Shown here one piece after another: positions 51,969 to 60,142 of a stretch of DNA of 64,000 nt. How positions within the stretch are numbered: position 1 is the first letter of the stretch; the number at the start of each line of letters is the position of its first letter. Under the pieces are notes generated by a model that was not told the origin of the DNA, did no database searches, and saw only the letters and a list, made by a program, of their open reading frames with translations. This stretch comes from Coprococcus aceti. Lineage in GTDB: Bacteria; Bacillota; Clostridia; Lachnospirales; Lachnospiraceae. The DNA is taken from the NCBI RefSeq assembly GCF_025567285.1, contig NZ_JAOQJT010000004.1:124001-188000 (forward strand). Direction: 5' to 3'. The translations under genes were made by a program, and so were the position numbers.

Positions 51969-53984
51969 ATTTTTATGTTCAACATTCAGCTTGCGGATGC
52001 TGGATTTGATCTTTCTGTATTTGAATAGTGGATACATTGCAAATGTCCACAGGGCATACACTGCGACAAGAATGGGCAGGCCTATCAGATTGCGGAGATT
52101 ATTTGAGTGCCATACCGCCATGCTCAGGTATGCGACGAATATGCACAGCGCAACATCTGTGATGAGATGCAGCTTCTGATTCACGATATACATAGGATGA
52201 TAACGGTCGTCAGGTGGCTGGATGTCCGATGTGGACAGGCTCTGTTCAAATTGACACAAATTGTAGTTATATATTCCTCTGGCAATCGCAAGCTCAGATA
52301 TGCTGCCTGCGTACAGGTTGTGTCGGAACAGTGTTGTTACTTCATAATTATCAGAGTCAGGATTGCCGGCGTAGAATGAGAATTCGGCCATTTTCTGATA
52401 ATGGGATCTCGCACGGAGAAGTATAAGTATGTTCAGAACACCGTTCAGCAAAATAAGGATCATTGTGACGGAATAGAGCATGGAAGCATTTGGCATTCTG
52501 AAATACTCCAGGTCAGGATTCACAAGCTGAAGAATCTCGGCGATCACACCTATGGATGAAAGAGTGACAATGAAAGCGGTTAGAGTAGCCCAACTGTATT
52601 TGGACGAATCCGCTACCTGATCATATATATGCCGGATGCAATCCTCACTGTAGTTTGTGAGCTTGTTGTAGCTGGTGTGTCTGAAAGAGTTCAGTCTGGA
52701 ATCGTAATCCCATGAGCACATGCGCGCCACTCCGAATCTGGACGCAGGAACATGACCTGGCAGATCCGAGGAGAAGAAAGCATCATACCTTTTGTAGGTA
52801 ATATGGTCATGAACCATGCTGTCGATAAGCATAACTCCACCAAATGATAAACTGACGAGAGCCACCAGAAGAGGAAAGCTGTTAAATACAAATGACACAA
52901 CAATATACAGAATACTCATCATACAAAACAAAGTGATGATGACTCGTCTCCCCTGTTGTATATCATTAAAAGATCTCGAACAGTTCTGAAAATGATTATA
53001 TGTAATGCTATAGGTGTTACTGTTCTCATCAAGCACGGAATGTTCAAGTATCAGGCTTAGCTCCGAATACTTCTTGTGCAATGAGAATGGAATAAATCTC
53101 AAAGCTGTCAAAATGATGGATGCACACAGCATGACAATACTGAACAGCGTCCCCTTTGTGCTTGTCGCCTCATAGGAACTGATCCAGGTAGAAGAGAAGA
53201 TGGTTGCAAGCATCTGTACAGAGTAAAGGACTATCAGTGTATATGTTGCAAATGCCTGTAGCTTGTCAACCCTCCTGGCATCATTCATTAGCTTCTGAAA
53301 ATGTGGGTTGTTCAGATCGGTCACGGGATGTGCAACCTTAGGCTCCTTGATATTTCTTGTTATTGCAACCTCCGATGCATATGCAGGGAAATTCACATCA
53401 TCAAAAAGCGCATACAAAAGGATCGTAGCAAGATATTCTGATGGTGAGGTGCATTTGAACAAAGAGCAATAATGTGTAAGCTGGTTGTCTGTTGAGAGGA
53501 CGTTACTCAGATATGACTGCAGTGAAACTATAAAATCAGAGTCCAGTGCACCTCTGGTCTCTATAAGATTGTCAAGATGAGCGCACAGCTTGTCGTAATC
53601 TATCGCATTCAGCAGAGCTCTTATAGGAAGAGGCTGCTCGTTTCCGGAAAAGTTCTTATTTGCCAGGTTGGAAAAGAAAACACTCAGCTTCGTGCCTGTA
53701 GGATAGCTCTCGTCAGGATGGATGAGATAGTACAGAGGTTTCTGTGCTGAATCTGCATCCTTCTTAAGTCGTTCTATATCCGCATCCTTGAAGACGGAAA
53801 ATGACATTATTTTGTCAATGTCGTCATATTGATTAGGATTCCGTGAAAATAATAATTGGCTGAAAGTGTGCTTGTTAGAGTATGAAGACGTCTGTGGAAC
53901 AATGGGAATGTTAAGCCCCAGATGCTCTGTGAAAAGCTCCTCCAGAGAGCATATGTGTTCCGCCGGTCTGGTACGATATTTCAT
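51954..53984 (-). CDS. Large orphan membrane protein
   Basis: A 676-residue protein I do not recognise. About 235 soluble, probably cytoplasmic residues at the N-terminus (TRPAEHICSLEELFTEHLG) are followed by about eight membrane helices in pairs: roughly 238-260, 268-290, 342-362, 365-388, 475-500, 510-532, and two near 605-650. A soluble stretch of about 90 residues lies between the second and third pairs. ATG 53984 follows GAGGGGG by 9 bases; ATG 54002 has no site. A perfect 18-bp palindrome lies 39 bases upstream. It is divergent from the LytTR/FHA/kinase cluster and may belong to it. Confidence 0.75.
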   Translation of the reverse strand: MKYRTRPAEHICSLEELFTEHLGLNIPIVPQTSSYSNKHTFSQLLFSRNPNQYDDIDKIMSFSVFKDADIERLKKDADSAQKPLYYLIHPDESYPTGTKLSVFFSNLANKNFSGNEQPLPIRALLNAIDYDKLCAHLDNLIETRGALDSDFIVSLQSYLSNVLSTDNQLTHYCSLFKCTSPSEYLATILLYALFDDVNFPAYASEVAITRNIKEPKVAHPVTDLNNPHFQKLMNDARRVDKLQAFATYTLIVLYSVQMLATIFSSTWISSYEATSTKGTLFSIVMLCASIILTALRFIPFSLHKKYSELSLILEHSVLDENSNTYSITYNHFQNCSRSFNDIQQGRRVIITLFCMMSILYIVVSFVFNSFPLLVALVSLSFGGVMLIDSMVHDHITYKRYDAFFSSDLPGHVPASRFGVARMCSWDYDSRLNSFRHTSYNKLTNYSEDCIRHIYDQVADSSKYSWATLTAFIVTLSSIGVIAEILQLVNPDLEYFRMPNASMLYSVTMILILLNGVLNILILLRARSHYQKMAEFSFYAGNPDSDNYEVTTLFRHNLYAGSISELAIARGIYNYNLCQFEQSLSTSDIQPPDDRYHPMYIVNQKLHLITDVALCIFVAYLSMAVWHSNNLRNLIGLPILVAVYALWTFAMYPLFKYRKIKSSIRKLNVEHKNKETR

Positions 53985-54022
53985 CTTTTGTTTCCCCCTC
54001 ATGGAAATGAAATAGGTTGGTT

Positions 54023-54040
54023 TAGTAAATATATTTACTA
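54023..54040. promoter_or_regulatory. Perfect 18-bp palindrome upstream of the orphan membrane-protein gene
   Basis: TAGTAAATATATTTACTA reads the same on both strands. At 39-56 bases before the start of the minus-strand gene it fits an operator near the promoter. The surrounding gap (53985-54326) is AT-rich and holds no gene; a repeat element follows at 54138. Confidence 0.6.
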
Positions 54041-54137
54041 GCCTAAATGAATATATAATAAAAAATTCCGTATTTCAACATTAAAATACAAAAAAATATA
54101 TCAAATAGAGATATAAATAAATCCATTTACAGTTGAA

Positions 54138-54178
54138 TGTAATCTAGACAACGAAATAAACGTAATAGACAATACATT
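54138..54178 (+). promoter_or_regulatory. Direct-repeat element A upstream of the LytTR gene
   Basis: Two AGACAA units at 54146 and 54167 lie exactly 21 bp apart, each with an upstream TAAT-type half. A closely related element lies at 55039. LytTR proteins typically bind direct repeats spaced about two helical turns. Confidence 0.6.
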
Positions 54179-54326
54179 GACTGGGTGGTGATTTTTGATG
54201 TTCAAAATTCATATTACTTCAGACTTTTTAGCATCAGGTAATAATTGAATAAACTCTCTGAATTAGCTAGATTGTGGCGTGTAGTGAGGCGAGATCAATA
54301 TAAATAATGAGGGGAGAAAACTGAAT

Positions 54327-55013
54327 ATGAAAATCTCTATTTGTGACACTGATATAAACACAAGAATTCAGTTGTATGGTAGGTTAAACGAAAAATATAA
54401 TATTGATAATGAAAATGTGAAAATAGTATGCTGTCAACCCAATGACGTAATGTTTGATATAGAGGATGGAAAGTTTGACAGCGATATTCTGATAACGGAG
54501 ATAGTGTTTAGAAATATGCAATATACTGGAGTTGAGCTTGCAAAAAAGGTTAATGAAAAGGCCCCTATGTGTAGGATTATTTATTACACGCAAAGTGTTC
54601 CTGTAGACATAGATATATATGAGGCAGACCACATCAATTGTATTCTAAAAGGTGTTCAGGATGATAGGTTGGAAAAATGTGTGTCACGTGTTTTGAGGCA
54701 GGACGTAAGACGGTCGGATAGAAGAATGATAAGGATTAAATTCGATAGAACAGTTAACATGCTTGACTGTAGTTCTATACGATTTATAAGAATAGAAAAC
54801 AGAGTTACAAAATTTTATACAAATGATGGTGTTTTATATGAGTACAAGGCTTTGAGTGATATACAGAATGAATTACCATCAAATTTTGTAAGATGTCACA
54901 ATGCAGTAATAGTTAATACTGATTACATAGAAAGCTATAATCACTCAACAATAATTATGACGACAGGAGAAACATTAAAAATAGGCAGGAGATATATAGG
55001 GGTTTTAGATTAA
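54327..55013 (+). CDS. LytTR-family regulator with degenerate receiver domain
   Basis: A 228-residue AgrA/ComE-like regulator. The receiver domain (1-125) retains acidic residues Asp7 and Asp9 and a Lys in CILKG, but the phospho-acceptor site reads ITEI, giving Glu58 where Asp is expected. The LytTR DNA-binding domain (about 130-228) has RIKFDRTVNMLDCSSIRFI, the RCHNAVIVN signature and a basic end. No histidine kinase is nearby. It may act as a permanently on activator. It is divergent from the orphan membrane protein and precedes the protease-FHA gene. Confidence 0.85.
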   Translation: MKISICDTDINTRIQLYGRLNEKYNIDNENVKIVCCQPNDVMFDIEDGKFDSDILITEIVFRNMQYTGVELAKKVNEKAPMCRIIYYTQSVPVDIDIYEADHINCILKGVQDDRLEKCVSRVLRQDVRRSDRRMIRIKFDRTVNMLDCSSIRFIRIENRVTKFYTNDGVLYEYKALSDIQNELPSNFVRCHNAVIVNTDYIESYNHSTIIMTTGETLKIGRRYIGVLD

Positions 55014-55038
55014 CAAAGTGGATTATCGTACACTTGGC

Positions 55039-55078
55039 TGTAATTGAGACATGAATATACGTAATAGAAACAATCGAA
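55039..55078 (+). promoter_or_regulatory. Direct-repeat element B upstream of the protease-FHA gene
   Basis: GTAATTGAGACAT and GTAATAGAAACAA lie 21 bp apart and match element A at 54138. They end just before a weak promoter, TTGCCG-15-TATACT (55081-55107), the geometry expected for an activator site. The rest of 55108-55283 is an untranslated leader with no gene seen. Confidence 0.62.
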
Positions 55079-55080
55079 AA

Positions 55081-55107
55081 TTGCCGAAAAAAAGAATGTG
55101 CTATACT
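55081..55107 (+). promoter_or_regulatory. Activator-type promoter of the FHA/kinase cluster
   Basis: Poor -35 (TTGCCG), short 15-base spacer, good -10 (TATACT). Start would be near 55114, giving a 170-base leader. Confidence 0.5.
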
Positions 55108-55283
55108 TTTTTAATAAAAGTAAAGTTTATTTAATAGTTTGATCTGGGACATAAACGACCATAAAACGACATTTGGTCATTGAAATCATGCATTTTGTCA
55201 GGAAATAGACAGTAATGACAAGACAGAGTGTATAGTTCCAGATGTAAACAACAAATAAACAATCATATCTAAGGAGGAAGAGT

Positions 55284-57059
55284 ATGAGAATAATGAGGAA
55301 CTTAAGGAAAGTATTTGCAATTATGATTGCTTGCGTTATAGCGCTTGCTTTGGTTAATCCATTTATTGCAAAGGCGGCAGACGATACTGCTGGAACAAAG
55401 ATTGATAAGAGTGGAATCTTACAGATCAATGTTTATCATCAGGATCAGAATTCTGGTAAGAAATATTTTATCCAGAGTGGAAGTGGTTTTCTGATCAGTG
55501 ATAGCGAAGAAGGAAGTCAGTATGTAATCACATGTGATCATGTTGCAGAGATAGACGATGCAACCAAGAAGGAGGCATGTGAGGCATTCGGAGTTCAGAA
55601 ACTCAATATAAAAATAGAGGCAGTTGTTACAAGAGATATCACTCAGACTGCAAAGATAATTAAAGCAAGTCAGATAGATGATTTTGCTATTCTTAAACTT
55701 GATGCACCAATATATCAGAAGAATGCAATGGTTATCAGACCAGAGGGTGCAGATCTTACAGAAGATGTATATGCGATGGGATTCCCAGCAGACATCATGA
55801 ATATCACAGATTTCAATTATTACACAGAAGACCAGGTTACAGTTTCTAAGGGTAGCGTTTCACTTTGTGAGATGTCAAACAATGGTGTTCCATATGTTCA
55901 GCATTCAGCGGTCATGACAAGAGGCTGTTCAGGTGGTCCGCTTGTAGATGCCAATGGTTATGTAGTTGGATTGAATACATTTGTTTATACAATAGACCAG
56001 GGAAGCTATTATTACTCACTTAAAATATCAGAGGTTACAAATGCTCTTGATATGTTAGGAATTAATTATCTTACACCAGATGGAACTGTTTCAGCAGGAC
56101 AGAGCGACGATGCTACAACAGAAGCAGCAGTTGAGGCTGGTGCAGAAGTTTCAAGCGAAGATGCAACAGAAGCAACGGAGGCTACGACAGAGGCAGTTGT
56201 TTTAGATACAGCAGCTCTTGACAGTGCACTTTCAGAGGCAACAGGATATATGGCATCAGATTATACAGAGGATTCTTTTGCAGATCTTGAGACCGCTATA
56301 GATGATGCTAAGTCAGTAAAGAATAACAGCGATGCAACACAGTCAGATATAGACAGAGCTGCATCAAACCTTCAGAAAGCTATAGATGGACTTCAGGAGG
56401 CAACAAATACCACAATGATCATAATAATTGTTATTGCAGCAGTAGTAGTGGTTGTAATAGTGGTTGTGATCATCCTTGTTGTTAAGGCAGGTAAGAAGAA
56501 CAATGAGCCTACAAGAACTGTTCCAACATCACAGAGCTATTCTGCTATGCCGACACCTGCACCAACACCTATAGCACCAGTGTCACCGGTTGCGTCAGTT
56601 ACACCAGTAGCTCCAGCAAGACCTACACCTCCAGTTCCACCACAGAATTCAATGTCACAGGGCCCACAGTATTCACCAAGTTATATGAATGAGGGTGCTG
56701 GTGAGACAAGTGTTCTTGGTTACGGTACAGGTGAGACTACAGTTCTCAGTGGATCAAATCAGGCAAAGGCTACACTTACAAGACTTAAGACGAATGAGAA
56801 GGTAGATATAACAAAGCAGCTCTTCCGTGTTGGTAAGGAGAGAAGTAAGGTAGATTACTGCATAACCAATAACAATTCTGTAAGTAGAATACATGCAGAT
56901 ATCGTATACAAGAATGGACAGTACTTTATCATTGATAACAACTCAACAAACTATACATTTGTTAATGGTCAGATGATACCTGCAAAGCAGGAGGTTGCTC
57001 TTTCAAGCGGAGACAATATCAAGTTTGCTGAGGAAGAGTTTACATTCACAGTAGCATAA
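55284..57059 (+). CDS. Secreted trypsin-like protease joined through a membrane helix to a cytoplasmic FHA domain
   Basis: A 591-residue transmembrane protein. Signal peptide (cleavage near AKA-A, residue 31), trypsin-like domain with His86 (CDHVAE), Asp133 (DDFAILKL) and Ser216 (RGCSGGPL, Cys in place of the usual Asn), a Thr/Glu-rich linker, a FIVAR-like helical repeat (about 310-373), a very Val/Ile-rich helix (about 377-400), a Pro-rich linker with GETSVL and GETTVL (about 472-488), and a C-terminal FHA domain (about 495-590: RVGKERSK, SRIHADI, NNSTNYTFVNG). The FHA would face the cytoplasm and read phosphothreonine. AAGGAGG precedes the ATG. Confidence 0.88.
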   Translation: MRIMRNLRKVFAIMIACVIALALVNPFIAKAADDTAGTKIDKSGILQINVYHQDQNSGKKYFIQSGSGFLISDSEEGSQYVITCDHVAEIDDATKKEACEAFGVQKLNIKIEAVVTRDITQTAKIIKASQIDDFAILKLDAPIYQKNAMVIRPEGADLTEDVYAMGFPADIMNITDFNYYTEDQVTVSKGSVSLCEMSNNGVPYVQHSAVMTRGCSGGPLVDANGYVVGLNTFVYTIDQGSYYYSLKISEVTNALDMLGINYLTPDGTVSAGQSDDATTEAAVEAGAEVSSEDATEATEATTEAVVLDTAALDSALSEATGYMASDYTEDSFADLETAIDDAKSVKNNSDATQSDIDRAASNLQKAIDGLQEATNTTMIIIIVIAAVVVVVIVVVIILVVKAGKKNNEPTRTVPTSQSYSAMPTPAPTPIAPVSPVASVTPVAPARPTPPVPPQNSMSQGPQYSPSYMNEGAGETSVLGYGTGETTVLSGSNQAKATLTRLKTNEKVDITKQLFRVGKERSKVDYCITNNNSVSRIHADIVYKNGQYFIIDNNSTNYTFVNGQMIPAKQEVALSSGDNIKFAEEEFTFTVA

Positions 57060-57079
57060 AACTTGTAGAGGGGAAGAAT

Positions 57080-57847
57080 ATGGATTATTTGGTTGCTGTA
57101 CATACTGACGTAGGAATACGAAAAAGTACGAATCAAGATTCAGTTTTACTTCAGACAGCACATACCAATCTTGGAAATATAGCATTTGGATGTGTATGTG
57201 ATGGCATGGGAGGGCTCGCCAAAGGCGAGCTCGCCTCTGCTACTCTGATAAATGCATTTGCGGCATGGTTTCAGAAAGACTTGCCGGAGATGTTAGCTGA
57301 AGGCTTTGATCAGGCTGTCTTATATGCACAGTGGAAAAATATTATATTGACTCAGGCAAAGAAGATAGAAGCGTTTGGGAAATATCATGGATTCCATTTG
57401 GGAACGACATGTGTTGCATTACTTCTTTTCCAGAATAAATATTATGTTGTAAATGTAGGAGATTCAAGAGCTTACCACATAGATGGAGCATTTAATCAGA
57501 TAACAAAGGATCAGACATATATACAACGTGAGATGGATATGGGCAGGATGACGCCTGAAGAGGCTCGCCGTGATCCACAAAGAAATGTACTCCTGCAATG
57601 TGTAGGAGCGTCGGAATTCATAGAGCCGGATTTTTATTCGGGAGATATGATGAATGGAGATGTGTTTATGCTCTGTTCAGATGGATTCAGACATATTATT
57701 ACTCCGGAGGAAATGTATCAGTATCTTAATCCAAATGCATTATATACTGAACAGAATATGCTGGAGAATATAACTTATTTAACGGATTTGAACAAATACA
57801 GAAGAGAAGAAGACAATATTTCTGTTGCTGTGATAAAGACGTGCTAG
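57080..57847 (+). CDS. PP2C-family Ser/Thr protein phosphatase
   Basis: A 255-residue cytosolic metal-dependent phosphatase. Standard motifs are present: RKSTNQDSV, VCDGMGGLAKGE (metal Asp), NVGDSRAYHI, LCSDGFRHII and EDNISVAVI. It has no membrane segment. It follows the FHA gene by 20 bases and its end overlaps the kinase's ribosome site, as in kinase-phosphatase pairs controlling the same targets. Confidence 0.94.
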   Translation: MDYLVAVHTDVGIRKSTNQDSVLLQTAHTNLGNIAFGCVCDGMGGLAKGELASATLINAFAAWFQKDLPEMLAEGFDQAVLYAQWKNIILTQAKKIEAFGKYHGFHLGTTCVALLLFQNKYYVVNVGDSRAYHIDGAFNQITKDQTYIQREMDMGRMTPEEARRDPQRNVLLQCVGASEFIEPDFYSGDMMNGDVFMLCSDGFRHIITPEEMYQYLNPNALYTEQNMLENITYLTDLNKYRREEDNISVAVIKTC

Positions 57848-57858
57848 GAGGGGATAGC

Positions 57859-59571
57859 GTGTTAGAGATTGGTTCACTTGTAGACGGAAAATACAAGATA
57901 TTGAATAAGATTGGACAAGGCGGTATGAGCGTTGTCTATTTGGCTATGAATGAGAAAGCCAATAAACAGTGGGCTATCAAAGAGGTACGTAAAGATGGCA
58001 GACAGAATTATGAAGTTGTTAGGCAAGGACTTATTGCTGAGACAGATATTTTAAAGAGATTAAATCATCCCAATTTACCAAGTATAGTAGACGTAATAGA
58101 TGATGGTGAGAGCTTCCTTATAGTAATGGATTATATAGAAGGAAAACCTCTCAGCAATGCGCTTAAGGAACTGGGGGCCCAGCCACAGGAATTTGTGGTT
58201 GAGTGGGCAAAACAGCTCTGTGATGTACTTGGTTATCTACATTCAAGAATTCCACCAATTATTTACAGAGATATGAAACCTTCCAACGTCATGCTCAAAC
58301 CGGATGGCAATGTGACGTTGATCGATTTCGGAACTGCCCGTGAGTTTAAAAGCGACAGAGTTGAGGATACGACCTGTCTGGGAACCCAGGGCTATGCTGC
58401 TCCTGAACAGTTTGGAGGAAGAGGCCAGACTGATGCCAGAACAGATATATATTGTCTGGGAGCAACTATGTATCATCTTGTGACGGGGCACAATCCTGCA
58501 AAGCCGCCTTACGAGATGTACCCAATAAGACAGTGGAATCCAAATCTATCATCAGGACTTGAACAGATCATATTAAAATGTACGAGAAAAAATCCTGAGG
58601 ACAGATATCAGAATTGCGCAGAGCTTATGTATGCGCTGGATCACTATAACGAGCTTGACTATGAATATAAGAAGAAACAGCGTGTGAAATTTGGCGTGTT
58701 CGTTGCAAGTGCACTCCTGACCATAGGGCTTGGAGGAACCTCGTTTTATGCACATGCCAAGGAGAATTCCATAAGGAGTACCACTTACGACAGTTATCTG
58801 CTCAAGGCAGAACAGTCGGTGGATAACAGTACATATGAGGATTATATCAAAAAAGCTGTGCAGCTTGATCCATCCAGAGCAGATGGATTTACAAATCTCC
58901 TTGAGCATTACACAGAAGATGGCGTATTTGAAGAGGCTGAAGCAAGCACTATCACAAAACTTGTAAATGAGAATGACAATCAGATGAAAGCTGATCAGGT
59001 TAACTTTGCAAATTTTGCATATAAGATGGGAGCTGCATACTGGTATAACTACGGCAAAATAAATGATGGTGTAGCGGAGTATAGTGGAATGATCCCACAG
59101 GCAACCAGCTGGTTTAACCAGGTCGAGCTTGTGAAGGAGGAGAACGGTAAGACCAATAAAGCCGAATACAACAATGCTCAGATATATGCAAAGATCGGTA
59201 CATATTATGCAAAACTCGGTGCAAAGAAAAACGAGATGGGAGATACAGAGGTATCGTACTCCGATTTCTGGTATGACCTGATAGATCTGAAAAACAGTGA
59301 GATACTTAATCCTAAAACGCAGCTATATGTGTACGAAGACTTCATAACCAATATATATAAGTATTCTGCTGATTTTAAAACTTCCGGTATTGAGGGAAGT
59401 GAGATATCCGGAATGCTCACAGAGATTGAGGAAAAGATGAAGTCGGTGACGAAGGATGCATCAAATGAGAAACTGGTTGACTATATAAACCGCAATTTGA
59501 GTAATGCGTGGACTGCATACAATGCAGCATATGGCAGCACCTCGACTGTTGGAACAGGAAAGGGGCAGTGA
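57859..59571 (+). CDS. Membrane Ser/Thr protein kinase with extracellular helical domain
   Basis: A 570-residue kinase. The kinase domain (about 8-265) has G-loop IGQGGMSVVYLA, catalytic Lys in WAIKEV, YRDMKPSNVML (Arg-Asp-type active site), IDFGTA and GYAAPEQF. One helix spans about 276-297; the outer 270 residues are helical, TPR-like and lack PASTA repeats. The GTG start at 57859 follows AGGAGGGG. It is placed directly after its likely opposing phosphatase. Confidence 0.93.
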   Translation: MLEIGSLVDGKYKILNKIGQGGMSVVYLAMNEKANKQWAIKEVRKDGRQNYEVVRQGLIAETDILKRLNHPNLPSIVDVIDDGESFLIVMDYIEGKPLSNALKELGAQPQEFVVEWAKQLCDVLGYLHSRIPPIIYRDMKPSNVMLKPDGNVTLIDFGTAREFKSDRVEDTTCLGTQGYAAPEQFGGRGQTDARTDIYCLGATMYHLVTGHNPAKPPYEMYPIRQWNPNLSSGLEQIILKCTRKNPEDRYQNCAELMYALDHYNELDYEYKKKQRVKFGVFVASALLTIGLGGTSFYAHAKENSIRSTTYDSYLLKAEQSVDNSTYEDYIKKAVQLDPSRADGFTNLLEHYTEDGVFEEAEASTITKLVNENDNQMKADQVNFANFAYKMGAAYWYNYGKINDGVAEYSGMIPQATSWFNQVELVKEENGKTNKAEYNNAQIYAKIGTYYAKLGAKKNEMGDTEVSYSDFWYDLIDLKNSEILNPKTQLYVYEDFITNIYKYSADFKTSGIEGSEISGMLTEIEEKMKSVTKDASNEKLVDYINRNLSNAWTAYNAAYGSTSTVGTGKGQ

Positions 59572-59573
59572 TC

Positions 59574-60125
59574 ATGAATAATATTGAAACTTTACATACT
59601 ATATATATTGCGACGATGACAGCAGGAATAATAATGTTGGTCATCACAATAGTTTTTTTCTTTCTGTTTGATATACGACATGTCATTGGAAAGCTGTTTG
59701 GATTTTCTGAGAGGAAAGAGATCAAGAAGTTGAGCGAGAATACAGCGTTCACAAGCCAGCTTAACAAGAAATATAACCAGAAGATGAAGGGCAAGGTCTT
59801 TACAGACAGTGGAAATCTGAAGAAAAATCAGACACCGGCCGAGCTTATGGGACTTACAAGCTCTCCGGGACCAGCGGTTGGCATAGAACAGGGAATAAAT
59901 TATGCTGCGGCATCACAGGTTGGAGATGATTCTCTAGCTACAGCGGTGCTTGGTCAAGAGGCTGGTGCAAATGAGACAGCACCACTTACTAATGACCAGA
60001 CAACCGTATTGAGTGATCGTGGAGCGGTTGCCAGAGCAAAGGCTGCAGGCGCAGCAGATCTTCAGTTTACTATTACAAGACAGATATTACTTACACATAC
60101 AGACGAAACCATAGAGATAGGATAA
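59574..60125 (+). CDS. Single-pass membrane protein with TTVL motif, possible kinase substrate
   Basis: A 183-residue protein with a short outer N-terminus, one helix (about 15-38, Ile/Phe-rich) and a cytoplasmic tail. The tail contains NDQTTVLSD near residue 142, close in sequence to the GETTVL motif of the protease-FHA protein. No known domain. ATG 59574 follows AGGGG and overlaps the kinase gap by position. The shared motif suggests a phosphothreonine site read by the FHA domain; that is inference. Confidence 0.75.
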   Translation: MNNIETLHTIYIATMTAGIIMLVITIVFFFLFDIRHVIGKLFGFSERKEIKKLSENTAFTSQLNKKYNQKMKGKVFTDSGNLKKNQTPAELMGLTSSPGPAVGIEQGINYAAASQVGDDSLATAVLGQEAGANETAPLTNDQTTVLSDRGAVARAKAAGAADLQFTITRQILLTHTDETIEIG

Positions 60126-60142
60126 GAGAGGAGAAAGCAAAT

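Noticed and set aside
56100..56250. Thr/Glu/Ala-rich stretch in the protease-FHA gene as a mobile or tandem repeat
   Set aside because: It is an ordinary low-complexity linker without exact DNA repeats.
57214..57230. GC-rich hairpin in the PP2C gene as a terminator
   Set aside because: It lies inside the conserved GGLAKGELA coding motif and has no T run.
59508..59573. Earlier start for the TTVL membrane protein
   Set aside because: It would overlap the kinase by 64 bases and lacks a ribosome site; ATG 59574 has AGGGG at suitable spacing.
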